Shown: positions 43,107-55,047 of the stretch, in pieces
How the letters are laid out: each line of letters opens with the position of its first letter
How positions within the stretch are numbered: the first letter of the stretch is position 1
Assembly: GCF_017583045.1 (NCBI RefSeq)
Contig: NZ_JAGFBF010000001.1
Location: forward strand, 310,001 to 374,000
Source of the DNA: Leucobacter tardus
GTDB lineage: Bacteria > Actinomycetota > Actinomycetes > Actinomycetales > Microbacteriaceae
Reading direction: 5' to 3'
Length of the DNA: 64,000 nt
Program-made: the position numbers and the translations under genes
Notes under the pieces: generated by a model
What the model was told of the DNA's origin: nothing
What the model saw: the letters and a program-made list of their open reading frames with translations, nothing else
Database searches by the model: none

Positions 43107-44093
43107 ATGCACACTGTCGTTGTTCTCGCTCTTCCTGATGTGATTGCGTTTGATCTGGCCACAGCGGTCGAGATCTTCTCACGCGTCACACTGCCAGACG
43201 GACGCCCCGCTTACCGGGTGGTTGTCGCGGGCACGGAACCCACTGTCGAAGCCGGACCGCTTCAGATCACAACAAGGGATGACCTTGCCGCGCTGGCACG
43301 GGCCGACACGATCATCGTGCCTGGCCGTAACGTTGCCGCCGCGTCACTACCCGACGGGTTGGCAGAGGTACTCAAGGCGGCGACACGTGACGGGACCCGC
43401 ATCGCGTCGATCTGCGTCGGCGCGTTCGTTCTTGCGAGGGCCGGGTTGCTTGACGGTTTACACGCCACGACACACTGGCTCGCGACCGGCTTGCTCGCTC
43501 AGCAGCATCCCCAGGTTGTTGTGGAACCAGATGTCCTTTACACCGACAACGGGCACATCCTCACCTCCGCTGGCGCCGCTGCGGGACTCGACTTGTGTCT
43601 GCACATGATCCGCCGCGACTACGGCACCGCAGTCGCCGCTCACGCTTCTCGGCTCGCCGTCGCACCCCTTCACCGCACGGGAGGTCAGGCACAATTTATC
43701 GTCCGCAACCCACCCACCCTCCGAACCGCCTCTCTCGAAGACGTCCTCATTTGGATCGAGGAGAATGCCCACCACCCACTCGCACTCACCGACATCGCCG
43801 CCGCCGCTCACACGAGCGTGCGCACCCTCACACGGCACTTCAAACAAGAAACCGGGCAAGCCCCGATGGAATGGGTCGCAGGCGTCCGCATCCGCCAGGC
43901 GCAGGAGCTCCTAGAAACCACCGACCACGGCGTCGATCGCATCGCCCGCCAAACGGGGTTCACTAGCCCAAGCAATTTCCGCGCCCAATTCCGCCGAACC
44001 GTCGGCGTGACGCCAAGCGAATACCGCGCAACGTTCTCCACCCCGCTCGCAAGCGTCGTACTCGCACGGACAACCTCGGACGCGATGAACTGA
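43107..44093 (+). CDS. GlxA-family AraC-type regulator with DJ-1/PfpI sensor domain
   Basis: A 328-aa regulator. Residues 1-190 form a DJ-1/PfpI-like domain (VVVLALPDVIAFDLATAVEIF, SICVGAFVLARAGLLDG with the elbow Cys, HILTSAGAAAGLDLCLHMI). Residues 220-320 form an AraC HTH pair (IAAAAHTSVRTLTRHFKQETGQAPMEWV, VDRIARQTGFTSPSNFRAQFRRTVGVTPSEYRATF). GlxA proteins activate divergent genes when their sensor domain binds a ligand. The neighbouring operon headed by a DJ-1 enzyme is the obvious target. Confidence 0.92.
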   Translation: MHTVVVLALPDVIAFDLATAVEIFSRVTLPDGRPAYRVVVAGTEPTVEAGPLQITTRDDLAALARADTIIVPGRNVAAASLPDGLAEVLKAATRDGTRIASICVGAFVLARAGLLDGLHATTHWLATGLLAQQHPQVVVEPDVLYTDNGHILTSAGAAAGLDLCLHMIRRDYGTAVAAHASRLAVAPLHRTGGQAQFIVRNPPTLRTASLEDVLIWIEENAHHPLALTDIAAAAHTSVRTLTRHFKQETGQAPMEWVAGVRIRQAQELLETTDHGVDRIARQTGFTSPSNFRAQFRRTVGVTPSEYRATFSTPLASVVLARTTSDAMN

Positions 44094-44246
44094 AAGGACC
44101 CCCACCGTGAAGGATGGATCAAGAGCGACGCGCTGAAGACCCTCCACGCACTTACGACTCAGGCCCCGGAGGCGACCTACCCTCAGCGCGAACACAACCT
44201 ATTCACCGAGGAGCAAGCGGAGAAGATCGCACACGCTCAGCGGTAG
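44094..44246 (+). pseudogene. Coding remnant after glxA (C-terminal fragment of an unknown gene)
   Basis: Immediately after the GlxA stop the same frame continues open for 50 codons (GWIKSDALKTLHALTTQAPEATYP, QREHNLFTEEQAEKIAHAQR) to a TAG at 44,244-44,246. It has no start codon. The sequence looks like the end of a soluble alpha-helical protein. It probably belongs to a gene whose 5' part was deleted, leaving its end fused behind glxA. Confidence 0.35.
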
Positions 44247-44362
44247 ACCAAGTCCCAATCTGAAAGTTCTCCTGATTTGGCATCGATGAGTGCGCAAGAC
44301 GCTTGAGATCCCGTTGATGGGCTGCTGAAACTGGAACTTCTATCGTGGCGAAGGGAGCAACT

Positions 44363-44545
44363 ATGGGACTGGTCAACAAGGTTAAAGCGAAAGCCAACAA
44401 GATTCAGGGTGAGGTCGACGAGAAGCGCGGACACAAGCACGACGACGATTTCCTCATCGCAGAGGGGCGAGTGCTACAGGAGAACGCGAATGAGCGCCTG
44501 AAGAATGAAGATCAAGGAGCCGCCGGAGACTCAGAGGATACGTAG
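44363..44545 (+). CDS. CsbD-family stress-response protein
   Basis: A 60-aa hydrophilic protein: MGLVNKVKAKANKIQGEVDEKRGHKHDDDFLIAEGRVLQENANERLKNEDQG, the small, highly charged, helical CsbD-like pattern found in general stress regulons. A GAAGGGAG site precedes the ATG at 44,363. Biochemical role unknown. It lies 39 nt upstream of the DHFR-like gene and may share its transcript. Confidence 0.85.
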   Translation: MGLVNKVKAKANKIQGEVDEKRGHKHDDDFLIAEGRVLQENANERLKNEDQGAAGDSEDT

Positions 44546-44584
44546 AGCCGCGGAGGACGATGTAGTCACCCCGGGAGGAGAGAA

Positions 44585-45169
44585 ATGGGCAAGGTAGCGT
44601 GGGGATTCACGTCCTCGATAGATGGCTTCATCGCGGGACCACATCACGACATGAACTGGATGACCAGTGCAGAACCGTTGGCCAAAGGAACCATAGAACG
44701 CATGGCAGCAGATGTTGCGGTGATCATCTCTGGTCGCGCTGGCTACGACGCGGCGAAAGCTCAAGCGGGTGAGCGAGATGAAACCACCTCCGAGGCATAC
44801 GGGGGCGCTTGGTCTGGCACTGAGTTCGTCTTGACCCACCGCCCGGACGAACTTGCCGAAGACCCGAGCATCACTCCATTGAACTGCAACATCGTGGAAG
44901 CGGTTCGTCGCGCTCAGGATATTGCAGGTGAGCGCGATGTGCAGATCATCAGCGCCGATATCGCGCGACAGGCGCTTGAACATCACCTTATCGACGAATT
45001 GCAGGTGTTCGTCGTCCCCGTGTTCCTCGGCGATGGCACCCGCATCTTTGACGTTCCCGGTGGGCACCACATCGAGTGGGAATTGGTAGAGGTCTACGAG
45101 GACAGTCCGCGAAGTTTCGGGCGGGTCTATCGCCCGAAGGGACGAACATGCGGTGAAGGTGTGAAGTGA
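44585..45169 (+). CDS. Dihydrofolate reductase-family protein (RibD C-terminal-like)
   Basis: A 194-aa protein: VAWGFTSSIDGFIAGPHHDMNWM begins the DHFR/RibD-C fold, with later blocks VAVIISGRAGYDAAK, QIISADIARQALEHHLIDELQVFVVPVFLGDGTRIFD and a C-terminal strand. Members of this group are NADPH-dependent reductases of unknown substrate. GGAGG with a close spacer precedes the ATG at 44,585. Island cargo gene; no partner assigned. Confidence 0.87.
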   Translation: MGKVAWGFTSSIDGFIAGPHHDMNWMTSAEPLAKGTIERMAADVAVIISGRAGYDAAKAQAGERDETTSEAYGGAWSGTEFVLTHRPDELAEDPSITPLNCNIVEAVRRAQDIAGERDVQIISADIARQALEHHLIDELQVFVVPVFLGDGTRIFDVPGGHHIEWELVEVYEDSPRSFGRVYRPKGRTCGEGVK

Positions 45170-45186
45170 GCGACTAGGCAATCACT

Positions 45187-45369
45187 TCACACAACTCGCC
45201 CAATGCGTTGTGGCCCGTGCATCCCGTGTGGCCGCGAGTGTAGTTGCACCTCGATCTGTTGCCATTTCAGTTGTCGTATCACGTCGGACAGCATCAAACG
45301 CTGGCCTTTCCACCGCTTGCGCAGCCAGCGGTCGTGTGAGGCAACGACGACGGTTCCAGTGTCATGCAT
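45187..45369 (-). pseudogene. C-terminal fragment of an ABC-F ATPase
   Basis: Encodes about 60 residues beginning MHDTGTVVVASHDRWLRKRWKGQRLML. The VVVASHDRWLRKRW pattern is the switch (SHD) and C-terminal end of the second nucleotide-binding domain of ABC-F proteins; the rest is an unrelated tail. No Walker A, Q-loop or signature exists upstream, so most of the gene is missing. ABC-F genes often give ribosome-protection resistance; this fragment is non-functional. Confidence 0.5.
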
Positions 45370-45472
45370 GATGCACCTCCCCACGTACATTGAGGGCGAG
45401 CGACGATCTGAAGACGCGCGATAACGCGACAGTGCGGAAGTCACGCAGAGCAGTGAGCAGTCCTTGCTCTAA

Positions 45473-46156
45473 ATGTGCAAGGGCAAGCCCTACCTGACTC
45501 ATGCACAAGTGGAACAACTCGCTACTGCGTCCTCCAAGCCGACTATCGTTCGGTTCCTCGCGTACACAGGTCTTCGGTGGGGTGAAATGTCGGGGCTTCA
45601 TGTCGAGCACGTCGATACGGAGCGGCGAAGGGTGAGCGTCGTGCAGAATGCCGTGACCGTGGGTAGCCATATCGAGGTCGGTACGCCGAAGACGCACGAA
45701 GCAAGGACGGTCCCCTACCCTGCGTTCCTCGACGGCGAGATTCGCGCGCGGACGGAGGGGAAGGCCGCGCGCAGCGTCCTCTTCGGCGACGGACAGGCGT
45801 ATATGCCTCTGCCGCGCACGGGCTCGGGGTGGTTCAGCAGAGCTGTGGACCGCTGCATAGCTGCCGATACCACGCGCGCCGAAGCGTCGCTTGAACGCGG
45901 GGAAACTCCGGAGCCGATCATGTCACGCGTGACACCCCACGACCTCCGGCACACTGCTGCCTCTCTCGCGATCAGCGCGGGAGCGAATGTGAAGGCCGTG
46001 CAGCGCATGCTCGGCCACGCCTCTGCGGCAATGACCCTCGATACCTACGCCGACCTCTTCGATGACGACCTAGACGACGTTGCCACCGCTTTAGATCAAG
46101 CTCGCGCTTCGGCAGTTGTTGCTAGTTCGTTGCCACCGGAGGAGTCCGAGCAATGA
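45473..46156 (+). pseudogene. Truncated tyrosine recombinase (phage-type integrase) of the island
   Basis: 227 residues covering the catalytic domain of a tyrosine recombinase. The active-site set is complete: Arg in TGLRWGE, Lys in GTPKTHEART, HDLRH (His and Arg), His in LGHASAAMTLDTY, and the nucleophile Tyr in DTYADLF. The usual N-terminal arm-binding and SAM-like domains (about 150 residues) are missing; a TAA lies immediately before the ATG used. The gene points at tRNA-Ala and its stop is 52 nt from the attachment repeat, identifying it as the integrase of this island, probably inactive now. Confidence 0.75.
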
Positions 46157-46158
46157 GA

Positions 46159-46200
46159 AAGGCCCCAACTCCATTGCTACTGCTAAGGAGTTGGGGCCTT
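46159..46200. terminator. Hairpin at the right island junction
   Basis: Arms AAGGCCCCAACTCC (46,159-46,172) and its exact complement (46,187-46,200), 14 bp with a 14-nt loop, followed by TTCTATTCTG. It lies between the integrase stop and tRNA-Ala. It has the same size, loop length and position relative to the repeat as the hairpin at 34,790-34,829. Confidence 0.75.
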
Positions 46201-46207
46201 CTATTCT

Positions 46208-46233
46208 GTGGATCCTGGGAGATTCGAACTCCC
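46208..46233. repeat. Right attachment site (3' end of tRNA-Ala)
   Basis: The 26-bp repeat identical to 34,838-34,863; here it forms part of the intact tRNA-Ala gene. Confidence 0.85.
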
Positions 46234-46281
46234 GACATCCTGCTTGCAAAGCAGGCGCTCTACCAACTGAGCTAAGGACCC
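46209..46281 (-). tRNA. tRNA-Ala(TGC)
   Basis: Minus strand: acceptor GGGTCCT pairs with AGGATCC including the G3-U70 pair that defines alanine tRNAs, then A73. D arm TAGCTCAGTTGGTAGAGC; anticodon stem CCTGC/GCAGG with loop TTTGCAA giving anticodon TGC; T arm GGGAGTTCGAATCTCCC. Total 73 nt, no encoded CCA. It is the integration target of the island. Confidence 0.96.
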
Positions 46282-46425
46282 GTGTACCGGAATCATGTTA
46301 CCCGGCCGCAGACGACAGCGCAAAACGGGGCACTGCGGCAGGCGTGTCCTGCGCACCCACAAGTCCACAGGCGTAGCCTGTCAGTGCTGCAGACGCACCA
46401 CAACCGCACACGACAGGAGGCCGGC

Positions 46426-47916
46426 ATGGCGCGAGGGACGAACGGATTCAGTGCAGAGCAGCGGCGTGTGCTGCCGACGATCCTCGTCCCGGCGTTCATG
46501 TCATTGCTCAGCGTTTCCATCGTCAACGTCACCCTCCCGGCCATCGACGACTCGCTCGACGCGGGCACATCGGGTTTGCAGTGGATCGTCTCGGGCTACG
46601 CCCTCGTCTTCGGCGTCCTGCTCGTCGCTGCGGGCCGTGCGGGTGATGTGTGGGGGCGCGGACGTCTCTTCCTCATCGGACTCGCCTGCTTCGGGCTCGG
46701 ATCCCTGCTCTCAGGGCTCGCACCGAGCATCCTGGTGCTCAATCTTGCGCGAGTGGTCATGGGGATCGGCTCTGGCCTGCTGAATCCTCAGGTGACCGGC
46801 ATCATTCAACAGTTCTTCCAGGGCGAGCTCCGCGGCCGCGCATTCGGGGCGTTCGGCGGCATCGTCGGTGTCTCGGTCGCGATCGGTCCGATCCTCGGCG
46901 GCGGCCTGATCGCGCTGCTCGGCGAGGAATGGGGGTGGCGCGCCTCCTTCCTCGTGAACGTACCCATCGCGTTCGCGGCCATCGTCGCCGCCCGCACCTT
47001 CCTCCCCGCCTCGGCGTGGCACCCGGTGCCGCAGGACGACCCGAGCTCCACCACCTCAGGCATCCCCGTCGTCGACGGATCGCAACGGCGGCGCGGCAAG
47101 ATCGACTTCGATCCGGTCGGCATGCTGCTGCTCGCCGGCGGAACCCTCTTCACCATGGTGGCCTTCATGGAGGCGAAACTCGGCTGGTGGGTGTGGGGCG
47201 GTCTCGTGATCGGGGTCGGACTCGTCGTCGGCTGGGTGCGCTGGGAGCTCGCCTACCGCGCACGCGGGGGAACTCCGATGGTCGACATGGAACTCTTCCG
47301 CACCCGATCCTTCGCGAACGGCGCGCTGCTGATTGGGTTGTACTTCGTCGGATTCACCAGCATCTGGTTGCTCGTCGCGCAGTACATGCAGATCGGACTC
47401 GGCCACGACGCGCTCACCGCAGGTCTCATCGGCTTGCCTGCTGCGCTCGCCGGGGCGATCACCGCCCCCATTGCGGGACGCTACGTGGTGCGCGTCGGCC
47501 GCGTCATCGTCCTGTGGGGTCTCGGGATCGGCGCCCTCGGTCTGGTGCTGAGCGCGGGCGTCGCACTGCTCCACGGCGAAGTCGGCGTCAATGAGTGGTG
47601 GCTGCTCGGCACCCTCATGCTCACCGGCATCGGCCAGGGACTCGTCGTCTCCCCCAACCAGACCCTCACCCTGTCGGAGGTGCCGCTCCGCTATGCCGGC
47701 AGTGCCGGCGGCGTCCTGCAGACCGGACAGCGCATCGGCACATCGATCGGCATCGCCGTCATCACGAGCCTCGCGTTCGGCATCGCAGTCAGTTCCGGCT
47801 GGGACATCGCACTCGCGGTCGGCTTCGCAGCGATCCTCGTGGTCGTCGCCCTGGCAGCGGTCGTCGGCGGAGTCGATCTCGCGACGACCAAGCGCGAGCA
47901 GCGCGGCACGGACTGA
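46426..47916 (+). CDS. DHA2-family MFS multidrug-type transporter (14 helices)
   Basis: A 496-aa transporter. Motifs: LSVSIVNVTLPAIDDSL at helix 1, LQWIVSGYALVFGVLLVAAGRAGDVWGRGRLFLIG between helices 2 and 3 (motif A), RVVMGIGSGLLNPQVTGIIQQFF, and GRAFGAFGGIVGVSVAIGPILGGGLI (motif C). The long central loop and extra helix pair give about 14 membrane segments, the DHA2 layout of proton-driven drug efflux. ATG 46,426 has AGGAGG 5 nt upstream. Substrate unknown. First backbone gene right of the island. Confidence 0.93.
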   Translation: MARGTNGFSAEQRRVLPTILVPAFMSLLSVSIVNVTLPAIDDSLDAGTSGLQWIVSGYALVFGVLLVAAGRAGDVWGRGRLFLIGLACFGLGSLLSGLAPSILVLNLARVVMGIGSGLLNPQVTGIIQQFFQGELRGRAFGAFGGIVGVSVAIGPILGGGLIALLGEEWGWRASFLVNVPIAFAAIVAARTFLPASAWHPVPQDDPSSTTSGIPVVDGSQRRRGKIDFDPVGMLLLAGGTLFTMVAFMEAKLGWWVWGGLVIGVGLVVGWVRWELAYRARGGTPMVDMELFRTRSFANGALLIGLYFVGFTSIWLLVAQYMQIGLGHDALTAGLIGLPAALAGAITAPIAGRYVVRVGRVIVLWGLGIGALGLVLSAGVALLHGEVGVNEWWLLGTLMLTGIGQGLVVSPNQTLTLSEVPLRYAGSAGGVLQTGQRIGTSIGIAVITSLAFGIAVSSGWDIALAVGFAAILVVVALAAVVGGVDLATTKREQRGTD

Positions 47917-47943
47917 GTTCTCAGACGGCTCCCCGGAGCGCCC

Positions 47944-47988
47944 AAAAAAACCCCGGTTCCGTCCGCATCTGCTGCGGGAGAACCGGGG
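47944..47988 (-). terminator. Rho-independent terminator of the tRNA-Ile transcript
   Basis: On the minus strand the stem CCCCGGTTC / GAACCGGGG (47,980-47,988 and 47,951-47,959) is followed by TTTTTTT (47,944-47,950). It ends the tRNA-Ile transcript and faces the MFS gene. Confidence 0.85.
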
Positions 47989-47995
47989 ATGTTGG

Positions 47996-48069
47996 TGGGG
48001 CTACCAGGACTTGAACCTGGGACCTCTTCATTATCAGTGAAGCGCTCTAACCGCCTGAGCTATAGCCCC
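47996..48069 (-). tRNA. tRNA-Ile(GAT)
   Basis: Minus strand: acceptor GGGGCTA / TAGCCCC plus A73; D arm TAGCTCAGGCGGTTAGAGCG; anticodon stem CTTCA/TGAAG with loop CTGATAA giving anticodon GAT; T arm CCAGGTTCAAGTCCTGG. 74 nt. This is the usual tRNA downstream of gyrA in actinobacteria. Confidence 0.96.
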
Positions 48070-48141
48070 GTGACCAAGAAATGACTCTACCCGATGCGCG
48101 GCCGAAACTGAAATCCGAGCCGCGCATCGGCGAGCCACACC

Positions 48142-48541
48142 TCAGTTGCTCGTGAAGCCGAGCTGGAACCCGCCGAGCACGCGCACGAGCAGGTTGTAGA
48201 CGAGCGCCGAGATGGCTCCGAGAGCGGTGCCGACGATCACGTTCAGGATCCCCACGACGACGGCGAATCCGGCGACCTGCGGGAAGCCCAGGATGTTCAT
48301 GAGACTGTTCTCTTCACCGACGATGTCCATGAACAGCGAGTCGGCCTGATCCATGACGCCGGTCTGCACGAGGACGACGTAGATCAGCACGGTCGATACG
48401 ACACTCACCACGGCGATGCACACCGACAAGAGGCACGAGAACTTCACCGCAGACCAGAAGTCGATGTAGACCAGCTTCAGGCGCACCTGCTTCGACGGCG
48501 CCTTCTTGCGGGTCTTCCGCGCCAGTTTGTCGGCGACAGTG

Positions 48542-48549
<8 letters not shown>
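48142..48549 (-). CDS. DUF3566-domain membrane protein
   Basis: A 135-aa protein with a basic cytoplasmic N-terminus ([23 protein letters not shown]), a first helix ([24 protein letters not shown]), a soluble loop and a second helix ([28 protein letters not shown]). The [19 protein letters not shown] segment and the position directly after gyrA are characteristic of DUF3566 proteins. Function not established. Overlaps the gyrA stop by 8 nt, so it is translated with gyrase. Confidence 0.92.
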
Positions 48550-53108
<4,559 letters not shown>

Positions 53109-53281
53109 TCAGAGCGCGGAAACTTCACGCCTGGTTCTCCGGACCTCAGTCTACCAATGTTCGCCCGCGAAACGGGCCGATATGAGCGTTCAGACGAGAT
53201 TCCGTCTCAGGGTCGTCCCCCAGAGAACAGTGGGAGAGCTGTGGACGACCGCTCGACGCACCGGACCGCGGCGCACCGTAC

Positions 53282-53770
53282 TCACCCGTACGTGTCTCGC
53301 GGACCCCTCCCACGTACCGAACGGGGACCGTGACGCCAGGTCGGCGCACCGGGCGCCAGAAACCGGATGTCTCCGATCGAGGCGTCCGGGTACTCCTCCA
53401 TCATACGTGTGAGAATCTCGCCGCGCAGCCGACGAAGCTCGGTGGCCCAGCTCGTCGAATCGCACTGCACCTGCAGAATGCCGTTCTGTATACCGATGAT
53501 CTCGGTGTGCCCGGCGAGACGATCTCCGACGAACCGGGCCCAGTCGATGATGATCTGCGCTTGCGCCAGTTCCTCGGTCCACCCCATCTGTCGCGCGGTG
53601 AACTGCAGAATACTCTCCAAGGGACGAGGCTCCCGCCCCTTCCCGAACGGTACGCTATCGCCTTCGGAAGCGGACACGGCTCTCGCCTTCCGACGAATCG
53701 GCACGCCTTTCCACACCGATTTCGCGTGCATGTACGACTCGGTCGTGAATGGAAGCGTGTCGTCACTCAT
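53282..53770 (-). CDS. DciA/DUF721-family protein
   Basis: A 162-aa protein. The central DUF721 domain (about 50-140) has PLESILQFTARQMGWTEELAQAQIIIDWARFVGDRLAGHTEIIGIQNGILQVQCDSTSWATELRRLRGEILTRM, matching DciA-like proteins that load the replicative helicase DnaB in bacteria lacking DnaC. Basic N- and C-terminal tails are probably disordered. Overlaps the recF stop by 8 nt, the standard actinobacterial order recF-dciA-gyrB. About 200 bp without a gene separate it from gyrB. Confidence 0.9.
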   Translation of the reverse strand: MSDDTLPFTTESYMHAKSVWKGVPIRRKARAVSASEGDSVPFGKGREPRPLESILQFTARQMGWTEELAQAQIIIDWARFVGDRLAGHTEIIGIQNGILQVQCDSTSWATELRRLRGEILTRMMEEYPDASIGDIRFLAPGAPTWRHGPRSVRGRGPRDTYG

Positions 53771-55037
53771 CGGTCAAACGTTCTGAAGACTCATCAACAC
53801 CGCCGGACGGACCCGCCGAAGCAGCGAAATCTGTGGAAATCGTTCGCTCAAACGCATTCTCCGGAGTCTGCTGGAGATCCGGCTTGACTATGTTCCCCCG
53901 TGAAATCTCCGAAATGCGCCACTCCGCGTCGGTCGGGACGTCCTCCCGCACGGCGGCAGTGACGATCACCTGTTCGAAGTCATGCACCGCCCGCATCAGA
54001 CGATTTCTCCGAGTCGCGTCGAGCTCGGCAAAGACGTCGTCAAGGATGATCACCGGATCGCCGGCTGGGTCCTCCGCTCGCAAGACCTCCGCTATCGCAA
54101 GTCGGAGCGAGAGAACGAAAGACCACGTCTCGCCGTGACTCGCGTACCCCTTGACGGGCAGATCGTTCAAGGAGAGATGGAGGTCATCCCGATGCGGACC
54201 CACAAGACTGACGCCTCGCTCGAACTCCTGCTCGCGTGAGCGAGCCAATGCATGAGCGAACGCATCAGCGACTGTTTCACGTGAAACAGTCGCTTCACTC
54301 GCGCTCTCTGGACTCGTTTCACGTGAAACATCACTCCAGGAGAACGACTCCTTCATCGACAAGTCGAAACCATGGTCCGCTTCCACGAGTGTCCGGTAGG
54401 CACGGCGCCCGGGTTGGATCAGTCGACTCAGGAGCGCACGACGCGCCACGATGATCTGGGAGCCGAACGCTACCAACTGTTCATCCCAGACGCTGAGCGT
54501 CGCTTCAGCGGCCGCGCGGCGACTCCCCCCGCCGCGCGCTGACTTCAACAGCGTCGTTCGCTGTCGCAGCACTCGCTCATAGTCGGCGATCACACCGGAC
54601 ATCGCCGGACGGTACGCAGTAACGGCCTCATCAAGGAACCGGCGTCGCGTCGACGGGTCTCCGCGGACGATCCAGAGATCTTCCGGGGCGAACAGTACGG
54701 ATGAGAACCAACGTGTCACCTCGCGGGGAGGGACATTCCCCCGGTTGACCTGACCCCGATTCGGACGATCCCGATTCAGTTGCAGCTCGAGCAGCACCTC
54801 GCGCTCGCCCACCGCCACCCGCATCCGAGATACCGCGGCATCCGCGCCTGATCGGATCAAAGGTGCGTCCGCCGAAACACGGTGCGAGCGCAGTCCAGAG
54901 AAGTACCCGATCGCTTCGACCAGGTTGGTCTTCCCTTGGCCGTTCTGCCCGGCGATGAGGTTGGCGCCCGCACTCAACGGAAGTTCGACGTGGTGATAAT
55001 TGCGGAAGTCCACGAGCGAGAGATGAGCCACTCGCAT
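53763..55037 (-). CDS. recF: RecF DNA repair ATPase
   Basis: A 424-aa SMC-like ATPase. Walker A is LIAGQNGQGKTNLVEAIG; RGDPSTRRRFLDEAV and SHGETWSFVLSLRLAIAEVL (signature region) follow; Walker B is PVIILDDVFAELD. RecF helps load RecA at gaps. The middle of the protein contains VSRET twice because two parS sites lie in the coding sequence (54,268-54,293 and 54,316-54,329), in a Ser/Thr/Glu-rich segment that looks like a low-constraint insertion. Starts 10 nt after dnaN. Confidence 0.95.
   Translation of the reverse strand: MRVAHLSLVDFRNYHHVELPLSAGANLIAGQNGQGKTNLVEAIGYFSGLRSHRVSADAPLIRSGADAAVSRMRVAVGEREVLLELQLNRDRPNRGQVNRGNVPPREVTRWFSSVLFAPEDLWIVRGDPSTRRRFLDEAVTAYRPAMSGVIADYERVLRQRTTLLKSARGGGSRRAAAEATLSVWDEQLVAFGSQIIVARRALLSRLIQPGRRAYRTLVEADHGFDLSMKESFSWSDVSRETSPESASEATVSRETVADAFAHALARSREQEFERGVSLVGPHRDDLHLSLNDLPVKGYASHGETWSFVLSLRLAIAEVLRAEDPAGDPVIILDDVFAELDATRRNRLMRAVHDFEQVIVTAAVREDVPTDAEWRISEISRGNIVKPDLQQTPENAFERTISTDFAASAGPSGGVDESSERLTDE
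54268..54293. promoter_or_regulatory. parS site: 26-bp perfect palindrome in recF
   Basis: The core GTTTCACGTGAAAC lies within a palindrome that is symmetrical over all 26 bases (54,268-54,293), including TGTTTCACGTGAAACA, the canonical ParB-binding site. Encodes Val-Ser-Arg-Glu-Thr in RecF. Confidence 0.85.
54316..54329. promoter_or_regulatory. Second parS site in recF
   Basis: GTTTCACGTGAAAC, an exact consensus core, with the site centre 42 nt from the centre of the first recF parS. Also encodes Val-Ser-Arg-Glu-Thr. Confidence 0.85.
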
Positions 55038-55047
55038 CAGACGACCT

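Larger units (their letters stand above)
34838..46233. mobile_element. Genomic island integrated in tRNA-Ala(TGC)
   Basis: An 11.4-kb segment bounded by the 26-bp direct repeats at 34,838-34,863 and 46,208-46,233. A tyrosine recombinase remnant lies beside the intact tRNA, as expected for an integrative element. Cargo genes are of mixed strand, many are stress- or regulator-like, some are broken (ABC-F piece, the remnant after glxA, the integrase), and stretches such as 35,250-36,700 look clearly less GC-rich than the backbone. No conjugation, capsid or replication gene is visible, so the element is a decayed or satellite-type island. Confidence 0.8.

Noticed and set aside
44345..44362. An upstream ATG/GTG extension of CsbD
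   Set aside because: It would overlap the GAAGGGAG ribosome-binding site; the shorter ATG at 44,363 is better supported.
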